Of a stretch of DNA of 64,000 nucleotides, positions 44,972 through 54,972 are shown piece by piece (position 1 is the first letter of the stretch; each line of letters begins with the position of its first letter). Below the pieces are notes generated by a model. That model worked only from the letters and a program-made list of their open reading frames with translations. It searched no databases and was not told the origin of the DNA. Position numbers and translations under genes: made by a program. Source of the stretch: Hexactinellida sp. DTS-2022. Taxonomy: Eukaryota > Porifera > Hexactinellida. The stretch is taken from assembly GCA_028753945.1 (NCBI GenBank), contig JAPNXP010000009.1, positions 5,394,001 to 5,458,000 on the forward strand, given 5' to 3'.

Positions 44972-45289
44972 GAATATTTTACACTTCAGAAAGAGTTCAG
45001 ATAATCGAAATTGCACTGTCATATGATTATCAATATAATAATTCATTGAGACTGCTGTAGTTTTCTATGACTTCCGAATTCTTTACTTCAACACTTTCTT
45101 GTTTCGAACTACAACTTGATACTCGTTTATTTTTAGAACTTAATAAATTAATTATATTTATGATAATAATATATCTAATATAGTATTACTACGATTATCA
45201 AACAATATAATCGAAAAATCTATAGTTTATAATTTATTCTTTATCTAAAGGTGTATTATCCACTTCAAGAATGAGGACATAGAGAAACT

Positions 45290-48069
45290 ATGAATTTTTT
45301 GATGGTATTAAAATGGTGGAAGTACCCAGGAAAAGATCAGTTTGAACAAATATGCAGTCCCAAGTATTTTCCAAAATTGTCCAGAATACCTGACAGATAT
45401 AACTGTAAAACCCCAAAGACTCTCTCGTGCTGATAAGGAAGAGAAGATGATGTAATCGGCGTATAAAGAAAGTCTTATTGACAACAAAGAAAATGATGCT
45501 AAGTTTTTTGTTGCTACTCTTGATTGTATAATTAGTAAATTGAGCCAAATTGAACTCCCTAACGGTTGGCTTTGCCACAGACCTAACCCATCTACAATCC
45601 TTTTCCTAAAAATTCATTTTTATGGTGAAATAACTACAATAGATCGCTCCATAATTTTAGATCAAAACTTAATTTGTAAGGCTTTATATAAAGAAACACA
45701 TAAAATTCAACTATCTTATAATGTCTGAATGATATGAGGTTATTGGAGAAAATCATTCAAAAAGTTGAGATATTTGAAACGGCCCAAATAAAAAGCATCA
45801 GTTCTTCAGTCAACCCTGTTAATACACATGTTGAGAATGCAATAATGGAAATTTCTAGTGCTATCAATAAATTAGAGCCCAGTAATAATTTCCTTACTGA
45901 TTACGAAACCGGGAATACAGATTCTATGCGAATTCGTCTAAATTTTTGTTAGATCAGCTCAAATACTTAATCCTTGATAAATATTCTCGTCGTTTTAGCA
46001 TTCTTACTCAGGTTTTTTGTTTAAAACTTCAAGGAATTTCACCAGCCTCATATCGTCTTATTCAGTCCTCTAATTGTTTAATTCTTCCACATGAGCGTAA
46101 CTTATTAAGAATCAGAAACAGTATCGGCTTACAGAGTGAGTATACAAAAATTATCAAAGAAATTGCAACCACTTTTAAACACCTAGAGCGACATGTCATC
46201 CTTCAAATGGATGAAGTACATATTCGTAGCGATGCAGCATATAAGGGAGGAAGAGTAATCGGGTCCATTGATAACCCTGAAGATCCACCCACGACAGTTT
46301 TTTTCAATAATGATTTCAAGTTTAGCCGCTAGGTTTTCCACAATTGTACGGTTGATCCCTTTGTGCTCTTCTTCAGCAGAAAAATTATATCCAATTATCA
46401 AGTCAACTATTTATGATATCGAAGCTTGCGATCTGTTTGTTGAAGCTCTCTGTACAGATAATTACCCACTAAACGTTCGTTTATACAAATTTTTCTCCGC
46501 TGATAATACACTTGTGCCAAAAATAACGCCCCATGCCACCCAGAAAGAAGTCTAATTTTGTTTTTTGATATCGTTGATATCATTAAATGCATCCGTAATA
46601 ACTGGTTAAATCTCAAGGATTATGAAAGGACATTTATTTTTCCGAAATTCGGAGAGTGCCTATTGGAAGGAGAAAAGTGTATCAATTCTATTAAATCTAC
46701 TAAAACTCTTTTTATCTCAGTCTCCACAGCCAACATTTCAATTGGCCATTTCACTTCCAAGACACTTTATCCAGAACTGTGTTACGCACCTTTCCAAGAT
46801 ATTCGAAATTTATTCACATCTGATAAGTGTAATGTCTTGAAAAGAGCGCCAAGATTAACAGCTAAAGCGTGCTGGCCATCCACATTAGAAAGACAAAATG
46901 TTAGCTTTGCGTTATATATCTTTCATGAAACAACATCCGCTGGGCTTTTATCTTGGAAAATGGAGAATAACATCGTAAACATTAATCAAACGGTCGAATT
47001 TCTCAATCTAATAAATCAGGTTTGGAAAACATTCAATGTCAATTGGGTAGGAAAAGATATTCGGTTCAATGATGATTATTTAGCTCCTATTTATCCAGGT
47101 GATTTCCGTTTGCAATTTTTAAGAAATGTTGTCTCTTGGTTGGATAGCTGGATACATCTGCCATTTGCACATGGGAAGTTAACACCACAAACTTTTACAA
47201 GCTTTCGACATACCTGTGAAGCATTACCAATGCTTGTTAAACGACTTACTGAGCACTGTGGATACCAGTATCTTCTAACTTCAAGAATCCAAAATGATGC
47301 GTTAGAACACCACTTTGGCCTGTATAGGCAAATGTCTGGGTCTCATTATCAGGTATCATTTACTCAAATTTTAGAAAGTGAACGTAGACTTCAGCTTTCT
47401 AACATTTTAAAGGTGTTTGCTATTAAATGCAAAGTTACTTCAGACGAAAAGCCAGTCTCTCTAAAAGAATATATTAGCCAATTTAGTGACAATAATTATG
47501 TTGAAGAACAACTTGATTTTGAAATAGAACTCTATATAGATAAATTGAATGAAATTTCTTGTCCAGAAATTGATCTTGGTCAAATTGATTGTCTCGTTTA
47601 TATTGCAGGCTATGCAGTATTCTCTTATCTTAAAAAATCTAATGGTTGTCCATATTGTCAAGATTTCTTAACGACAGACAAATTACTTGAAGTAAACAAT
47701 GATGTAGGTTCTCAATATACGTTGATAGATTTAGTGGATAGAGGCTCTCTCAAATATCCGTCTCGTTGTGTAGTAGATTGTGTCTGTATCCTGTATGAAA
47801 TTTTTATCAAGATTGATAACTGTAGTACTTTGAACAAAGAATTTTATTTGGGACAATCTCGAACCAAGTTGGTACAACTTTCTATTAAAATGATTACAGA
47901 TAAATATAGTGATATGTGGAATGATTGGTGTCGGTGTAATGTTTGGAACTGCGATGTCCTAAAGAAGCTATGCGTAACATGGTCAAACTGCATATTATCA
48001 AAGCGAGTCCAGAATTATAATACTGTAGTTCTGAAGAGAGATAATACGAAACTGAAAAAATACAATTAA
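45290..48069 (+). pseudogene. P-like transposase of element 2
   Basis: Well-preserved copy with few lesions. 45540-45730 is the linker (LPNGWLCHRPNPSTILF). After a frameshift, 45946-46330 gives GISPASYRLIQSS, LPHERNLLRI and VILQMDEVHIRSDAAYKGG (an Asp of the RNase H-like core). After another, 46268-46555 gives CTDNYPLNVRLYKFF. From 46558 a 503-codon frame runs to the TAA at 48069: FFDIVDIIKCIRNNWLN, KLTPQTFTSFRHTCEALP, RIQNDALEHHFGLYRQMSGS, then a CPYC zinc segment. The set is that of Tnp_P_element/THAP9-type transposases. Confidence 0.8.
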
Positions 48070-48609
48070 CTTTTAAACCGTTCCTTTTATATAATCCAAC
48101 CTCGAAAGTTTAGATGATGGCGAGATACTTAGTACAGTATACAAGTCCCGGAGTCTCTAATATTCTAGTTGTTTCTTCAGTCCAGTAGTTTGTTTACAAG
48201 TCTAATGTAAAGTGATTAATCTACAAGTCCAGTCCAGGAGTATTCATACTTACTTGTATTTCTTTGTTATGTATTCACGTTTACGTACCTAAATTATGAA
48301 TGCACTAGTTGCTAATGCTCATTAAAATATCAATTATTTACTAATATATATCTAGAACACAGCTCAGATTTGCTTAAGGTGTAGCACCATCTTTAGTTGA
48401 ACTAAAATAGAAAGTATTTATAACTGGAGTGTATGCGTTATAAATTTAGTATTTTGAAAATTAGCTATACATCGCTGTCCATGGTCCATATTTTCAATGG
48501 ACTATCATTGCCTTAGTATATAGATTGCTATGGTTCAGCTAATAATCAATGGCCTTTAAGTAATCCATGTCCAGCAGAATCTACTCAGTAGTAAGGCCTT
48601 ATATAACGA
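48070..48609. other. 3' end of P-like element 2 and host repeat
   Basis: No gene. The element's right TIR ends at 48533; beyond the TSD, 48535-48609 is the inverse of 14740-14790 (for example CCATGGATTACTTAAAGGCC). Confidence 0.6.
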
Positions 48610-49838
48610 AGGTCACGACTGACGTAATTAATGATAATTAATTCATTCAGTTTATGACTTATATAGATGCTTCCAATTTGTTTATTAGGGGTTATGAGTG
48701 TGCGGAATTGAAATTTGATAGCCAAATTAATTATGTAATTATTTATTACAAAATAATTTAACTTTATAATAATAAATGACATTGAAACTGGTGTTAAATT
48801 ATAAATAATATTAATAATTATTTATACTAATTAATTAAATATCAGAAATCTCAGAGATGATACAAGATATAAACAAACTTTCAATTGATCAATTGGTCCT
48901 TATGGCACATACTACCTATACAAGTCGGTCTTGACACCTTGAGGTGATGATGACATCGTCAAAATATGTGTTTTACAATTTTGTGAATTCCATATTTTGA
49001 ATGGGTTGGTTGGTGTTGGGTGATCACCCAACATTCATATAAAAAATGCTGACTCATCACTTATTATATTCGACTGAAACTTGAATAACTCTGAAATGAA
49101 TTGACCTAAAACGAAACTTCCAACTCACTAAGGATCGTTGCCTTTTGAAACGCCTTTCTGAAATAATTTAACACCTTGATAGTTGATAGTGATGATGACA
49201 TGGCGAAAAGATTCCAAAATTGCAGCTGTGGCGACAGCATTTTCCTTGGAGGCACTATCCATTAACCAGCCAGTAGCCACCAAAATATAGTGCCTACAAA
49301 GGGAAATGCGTCGGCACAGCTGCAATTTTGGATTTTTTTTCTCCGTAGACGGTGCCCTGGCCAGAGCTTTATAGTTGATGGGCTGAAACTTGGCATGTAG
49401 GTGCGATGGGACCGTCTAATTTGCACCTGGGGTTACGATTTTTGATAAACAAATTTTGGACACATTTTTAACACCTTTCAAAGAACTTTTGGTCCATAAC
49501 TCAAAAAATGTTATACTAAACCCTCAATTTTTATTTTACCATTGGATTCACCATAGAATTCTGCGTCGGATGGGAGAAGACAAATTTTAATAATTGGTTT
49601 AATTCGTTCCATAAATGGAGGTTTAAATTCCCTTTTTTTATTAACACTTCAGATCAATTGAAAGTGTTAAATCAAAGTCTATTGTTTCAACTTGTATAAT
49701 TATATTGATTTAACTTACTCTATTGATTCAACTTGCGATAATTATATTGATTTAACTAATAAATTCCAGCTGGCTTCTATATAATTGTAGTATTACTATA
49801 CAATGGATTAAATAAAATATAATAATATAAGGAATTTG

Positions 49839-50069
49839 GTAGTAACGGAGACTACGACGATGGGCAACTGTAGACTAGTAGCGTACTTAACCTACTAGTG
49901 GGGTTTCGTTCCATTCCAGGAACTCATCAGGAGTGACCCTCGACCCCATGACTCCACTCACGCCTGTGGGTGGTCACGCTTCCTTATTGCCACGGTGTCT
50001 CCATCACGACACTCGTGCCTCCTGCCGGGTGTGTCTCCATCACAACACTAACCCGGCCCCGATACTACA
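49839..50069 (-). mobile_element. 231-bp GC-richer insertion carrying a hammerhead
   Basis: Absent from the matching point of units A, B and D, which read GGAATTTGTTGACT straight through. Here the 6-bp AATTTG is duplicated (49833-49838 and 50070-50075). The ends are GTAGTA and TACTAC. The minus strand contains a hammerhead-ribozyme fold (49899-49948) and a twofold GTGATGGAGACAC motif (50000-50045). No coding frame. Size, TSD and ribozyme resemble retrozymes or SINE-like elements; which of these is not settled. Confidence 0.75.
49899..49948 (-). ncRNA. Hammerhead ribozyme candidate (type III order)
   Basis: Minus strand, 5' to 3': TGGGGT (stem III), C as the cleavage-site base at 49942, GAG-GGTCA-CTC (stem I, 3 bp), core CTGATGA at 49930-49924, GTTCC-TGGAAT-GGAAC (stem II, 5 bp), core GAAA at 49907-49904, CCCCA closing stem III (6 bp including A15.1-U16.1). 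All invariant core positions are present: C3, U4, G5, A6, G8, A9, G12, A13, A14, A15.1, U16.1 and a permitted C17. Predicted cleavage is after 49942. Stem I is short, so activity needs a test. Confidence 0.75.
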
Positions 50070-50505
50070 AATTTGTTGACTCAACTCAAATCACCGTGGA
50101 TAACATAGCTAAATTAATTAACATTATATTATAATTTATTATCAAATACATATGGCATTAAACTCAAGATGGTTTATGATAGAAACAAACTTCAAATTTA
50201 TCTACCGTTCCTTGTGACTCGGACCAATTAACAAATGGTTCTTGACACCTTGAGTCGTTGATGACTTGGCAAAAATATCCAAAATTCCAGCCTGTGCCGA
50301 CAGCATGTTCCTTTGGCGGCACTATCAATAAACAACCAACAAAATATAGTGCCACCAAGGAACATGCGTCGGCACAGGCTGCAATTTTGGATTTTTTTAT
50401 ATTATTTCTCCGTAGACGGTGCCCTGGCCACACCTTTATACATTGAGGCTGAATCTTGGCATGTAGGTTTGGAGTGACCGTCTAATTTGCACCTGGGGTT
50501 ACGAT

Positions 50506-50670
50506 CAGGGGCGGTCGCAGGATCTGGCCAGCCCGGGGCAAAAGAGCAGCTTTTAATATAAATCCGGGGCATGCTCCATGTAATTATACTACCAATTGGG
50601 TTGGAATCCGGGGCAAAATATTTTGACCCGGGGCATTTGCCCCGGATGCCTCCCCCTGGGACCGCCACTG
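50506..50670. mobile_element. Small hAT MITE
   Basis: Ends CAGGGGCGGTCGCAGG and GGACCGCCACTG; 8-bp duplication GTTACGAT at 50498-50505 and 50671-50678. It interrupts a hairpin-family repeat at the GGGGTTACGAT motif. Confidence 0.85.
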
Positions 50671-50869
50671 GTTACGATTTTGATCAAATAATTTAACACC
50701 TATTTATTTTAAGCTAATTATGCACACAGTGGTTTATTGACAGGGAGTTGGACAATTTCTTACCTATTCTGATCTCAAAAACGTTTTTATCGTGTTCAGC
50801 ATAATCATGAACCTAAAACTTTAAATGACAAGTTCTACGAAAAAGGCCCCTCCGTCCGCATAGAAAACA

Positions 50870-51842
50870 AACCATTCTGTCATTTTGAGAGTTATTCTGA
50901 GAGCTCCTGCAATATCTAGCTGTATGACCTAAACCCTGACACTTGAAACACCGAGGCTTACCACTAATACTAAAGTTTTCTTGTTTAATGGCTGCAACCA
51001 GGGTGTTATCCAGGCGTGCTGGGCGCGCCTAAAGGAGCGTAATTTGGCAAGATTTTTATCTAGGCGTACAAAAATCGATTCTAGACCTACAATATCGAGA
51101 GATGCTCCCATAGACTTAATACAAGATGACTAATCTAGGCGTACAAAATTAAAACTGAACGAGCTCTAACAAAATATAGGAGCGAGGTAATTATTTCCTG
51201 GATGAAAGCCTGGCTGCAACAGATGACTTTTCTTCTGATAAGTCTGCCAAAATTCGGTCTAACTTCGTTTCCAACTTATCTAGTCTAGTGTCTTTATTAA
51301 CATCTTTACTTGAAATCACAGTAATCTGTGTAACAAATTCATCCGGTTGACAAAGCATCATAAGTTTACTCTTCTCAACGCCTCAGCAATATCTTTAACC
51401 TCAGGGAAAATGCGGATGCTTTTACTAAACTCCCTAGGCAAACCACTATCGAAACGATGCAATAACAATTGTTCATGTGCACCATATCCATGTCAGGAAT
51501 TGCTTTGGTCAACAATTGTTTAAGCGAGTATAAAAATTCTTGAGGCGATTCTCCAGGCAGATTCTTCCTGGATTCAAACTCATGCAAAACAATGAATCGG
51601 GACTCCGGTGGTCGAAAATATTTCAATAACGCCTCTTTGATACCTCTGAAATCCTTTTTCAATTCTTCATGAAATTCCATATAAACAGCAAATGCTTCCT
51701 TCTCTAGAAGTGTTGGTTACCTTAGAGCCTTTTCCTCTTCCTTCCACCCATTAGCCGCTGCACATATTTCATAGCGTCGCAATCATTCTTCAATATCACT
51801 AAAACCAAATATCCGAGGCACGCTAATAACACGTTCCGCCAT
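50870..51842 (-). pseudogene. Retrotransposon gag relic with zinc knuckles
   Basis: Read from the ATG at 51842: MAERVISVPRIFGFSDIEE, then stops, then 51680-51375 MEFHEELKKDFRGIKEALLK and SPQEFLYSLKQLL (retroelement gag capsid). A short coiled coil follows (DTRLDKLETKLDRILADL), then, across a hAT MITE, the zinc knuckle CFKCQGLGHTARYC and a weaker CFLCGRRGLFRRTC. No protease or RT follows. Distinct from the gypsy gag at 33547. Confidence 0.7.
50999..51212. mobile_element. hAT-type MITE in gag relic
   Basis: Ends CAGGGTGTTATCCAGG and (inverse) CAGGCTTTCATCCAGG; 8-bp duplication GCTGCAAC at 50991-50998 and 51213-51220. The gag peptide is continuous when the insert is skipped (EKSSVAA then IKQENFSIS). 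Confidence 0.9.
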
Positions 51843-52529
51843 CTCTCTGTTAGCAATTGTAATGTAATTAATTAGCGCGATTTAATAGTACTAACATAAT
51901 CTCAATGACTAATCTATCTGTATATAATCTTCAATGAATTCAGAAGTCTAGTATGTTTAATTATCCGATTTCAATTCGTTTAAGAATTTACATACTTTAC
52001 AATGTTACATAACATACAACTACAATCAACACGCTGAGAATTATTGCAAAAAATTGCTTTTATCTTTGCGTGTGTTTGGTGATAACATGTTGGATTTTAG
52101 TTTGAAGATATAAGTCCCAATAAAACCTGACAATATAATTTTACTTTATCATCATTCATATTCCCACTTCCCTTTCTCTGAATTTAAATGAACCCTACGA
52201 ACTTGATTATACATCATGCATTGTAAATGTTTAAATACAATCCTGCTCAATAAAAAAGGTGCTCGAGGACGAGCGGGTTCCAAAATTGCTGAGTGATTAA
52301 TACTCTGATACTTGGAAAATAGGAAAGTTTGCAAGAATTAAGTATCCGGAATTAAAAGAAGAAATAATAGGACTAGAGTGCTGAAATATTGTAAAAATGT
52401 AGATTAGCATAGCCATGAGGATTTATTGATTTTCGAAGCGATTAACCACTTAGCGACATATTGTAATATCACTTAAATATTTGCATGGTCAATATTCGTC
52501 CAATACATATTTAGAATTTAATAAATTAC
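51843..52529. other. Intergenic, no gene seen
   Basis: AT-rich with no recognisable frame or repeat ends. Confidence 0.45.
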
Positions 52530-52537
52530 AGTGTATC

Positions 52538-53809
52538 CAGGGCTGGTCCTTCCACTAGGCGAACTAGGCAGTAGCCTAGGGCGGCACAATTTAGGGGGCG
52601 GCATATTTGTAAACTGAGTGAACAATTGAAGTACACACAACGATCACTTGCTTATGTAAATTGAAAATGCTCATCCTCTGATTATCCCACACCCATAATC
52701 CAAAACACACATCAATTAGACTTATTTTTCACCCAATTTGATTTTATAATCCGCAAACTAAATGGCCCAATTCTCTATACTTTTTCCTCGTAAATTCCAA
52801 GTACTCAATCATGGCCTACTTAATATACGGCCGTGTATGCTACCGAGAATGCCAAAAAAATAGAAGGCCAGTTTCTAATTTTCATTTTAGGATAAACTAT
52901 GCCTCCTATCGTTATTATTTGGGTTGTATATGGGGTAATCAACCATTGCGAGTCCATTAGAACCACTTTTGAGAATCTCAGATTTGTGGTTAAGCTGTTT
53001 AGGCGCCATTTCATGGTGACGGTAACAATTTATGGTAAAATTTAAAAAAATTCAAATATCTTAAATTTCATTTTCTTCCTACTTTCTAATAATTTTACAA
53101 TAGGAATACTAAATAGGGATATATTTCATACCCCAAAGGTTACTAAATCACAAAATGGCGACATTCTAAAAAATTAAAAAAATTATAAAGCAACCACATG
53201 CTAAATTACAAGTGGTATCCGAGTTACAACTTACTATTTTCGTCCATAAACGTATATAATTGCTGGTTTATACATATTCATACACATTATATATATTCGG
53301 AAAATGTAAACTAAGAATATTAGCAAATTATCTTCATTTTCTCGTAGTTCTTTAGACTCGAATTGTATATTTTGTATATTTGTTGTGTCATCATTAAATG
53401 GCGCCTAAACAGCTTAACCACAAATCTGAGATTCTCAAAAGTGGTTCCATTGGACTCGCGATGGTTGATTACCCCATATACAACCCAAATAATAACAATA
53501 GGAGGCATAATTTATCCTAGAATTAAATTTATAAACTGGCCTTCTATTTTTTTGGCCTTCTCGGTGACATACAAGGCCGTATATTAAGTAGGCCATGACT
53601 CAATGTTTTGTTTCTTTTTAGAATTTAGCAGGGCCGTAACTTCCCCGGTTTATCAGGTTCCAATCAGGGCTTCATCTAGAGTTAGGTATCCCACATCCTA
53701 AGTATGCATAGTTGAAATTTCGTCCAACCTAATATATTATGAACTTTGAGATAGCACCTGATATTTGCCTAGGGGGCGGATTTAGAACCCGACTCAAGGA
53801 CCGCTCCTG
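52538..53809. mobile_element. hAT-type element, CAGGGCTGGTCCTT ends
   Basis: Ends CAGGGCTGGTCCTT and (inverse) CAGGAGCGGTCCTT; 8-bp duplication AGTGTATC at 52530-52537 and 53810-53817. The outer parts carry GGCGGCAC/GCCTAGGGGGCGG. No transposase. A MITE with long TIRs fills its middle. Confidence 0.85.
52810..53597. mobile_element. MITE with about 210-bp inverted repeats
   Basis: Arms 52810-53020 and 53385-53597 are near-identical inverse copies starting CATGGCCTACTTAATATACG. Flanking duplication ACTCAAT (52803-52809 and 53598-53604). The small frames in the arms are mirror copies of each other, not genes. The end motif CATGGCCTACT also occurs at about 41930-41952 and 37888-37908 (inverse). 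Confidence 0.85.
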
Positions 53810-53817
53810 AGTGTATC

Positions 53818-54905
53818 ATCTAATCACACAAATACACTGACAGTTAACTCCACTTGATAGGCTAATAGGGCAAAATAGTGGGGACAATTATAGCTTCATA
53901 AGTGTTTCTAAGAGATTTTTATGTAACAAATCGAACTTAAGAAGAAATTTCTATCGTTACTAATCATCTGTTTATGTTAATTAACCTGAATGAGAACATT
54001 GTCTAGGCTAGTTTCTATTGTCCATCTCACAAAGTTATAAACCAAAAAATATACTACAATGGTATATTATTTATTGGGACTAAATGACAATAATTTTCTG
54101 GTTAATTGGAATTTGTTAGTGACATGAAAGTATACGATATTTCAATTGAATAAATTAGTAATTACTAATTGTTGAGATGAAATGTCATCTAGGTTCTTTT
54201 TCTATGTGTTTGTAATCAATTTAGTGGTAATTACAATTACAATTTACTCCGCTTAATAAGGTCAGTTTTGTTCCAGGGTAGTCTGACCCAATTAATTGGA
54301 GAAATCTAATACTGAATAAAATTTGAATCAAACTGTAATTATGTCCTATAAATCCTGTGAAATTTTGATCCCATTAAGCGGAGAAATCTAATAATCAGTG
54401 GCTCTATTAAGCGGAGTATACTGTATGTATTATAGTCATTACCTGTATATAACGGCCGTTTTTGGCCAGTCTCTTGGATAATAGAAATAAACAGGTTTCA
54501 CTGTAATATTACATTCATTATTGTGTACTGCAATCCGTTAGATTCTTCTATAATTGGATCTCAGATTAATTCATGAAAAGCACAGGTGGATATATTACAT
54601 AACAAACCATATTGTAATCCTAACCTGAGACATCTCGAATAAGAACCTGCAAAAATTAATGTTATGGAATTCTATTCATATTTATATTCAACTTCTTAGA
54701 ATTAACACAGTACATGTGGCATTAACCACACAATGAATTATATTTATAATTAATATTATTCTGCTCAATATATGAAGCTTCCCAATACATATGTTAGTTA
54801 ATAATTGAAACAAGATTAACAACAAAGTTATATACCGCTGGTAATACAATCTGTAACAAATGTGAATTTATATATACTTCTAAATACAAATAGTAAACTA
54901 CTCAA
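53818..54905. other. Upstream region of lectin gene with a MITE
   Basis: A mariner-like MITE at 54244-54424 has ends ACTCCGCTTAATAAGG and (inverse) ACTCCGCTTAATAGAG. No TATA box or other promoter element could be assigned with confidence before the ATG at 54906. Confidence 0.5.
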
Positions 54906-54972
54906 ATGAAGATTTTATCATTTCAAATAGCAATTATTTCCTGGTTGCAGATATTTTCACAACAAACAACAG
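54906..54972 (+). other. Exon 1: signal peptide
   Basis: MKILSFQIAIISWLQIFSQQ: Lys after Met, then a hydrophobic stretch; donor GTAAAC at 54973. It directs the protein to the secretory route. The next exon is joined in phase 1. Confidence 0.65.

Larger units (their letters stand above)
41959..48533 (+). mobile_element. P-like THAP transposon 2
   Basis: Terminal inverted repeats of about 70 bp start CCATAGCAATCTATATACTA and include a subterminal ACCATGGACAGCGATG. The 5-bp duplication TTCAG lies at 41954-41958 and 48534-48538. Without the inserted MULE its length (about 4.4 kb) equals that of P-like element 1. It carries a THAP start at 42541 and a transposase from about 45290 to 48069. The host is itself a repeat, related to 14700-14830. 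Confidence 0.85.
48610..50400 (+). repeat. Hairpin-ended repeat, unit E
   Basis: 48610-49210 is the inverse of the body at 35195-35770. Then hairpin 49211-49332, a body starting TTTCTCCGTAGACGG, and hairpin 50277-50392. A 231-bp insertion (49839-50069) breaks the body. 50405-50505 begins another copy, cut by a hAT MITE. Confidence 0.85.

Noticed and set aside
52820..53587. Mirror-image 62-74 residue frames
   Set aside because: They are the two arms of one MITE; the identical peptides arise from the inverted repeat, not from duplicated genes.
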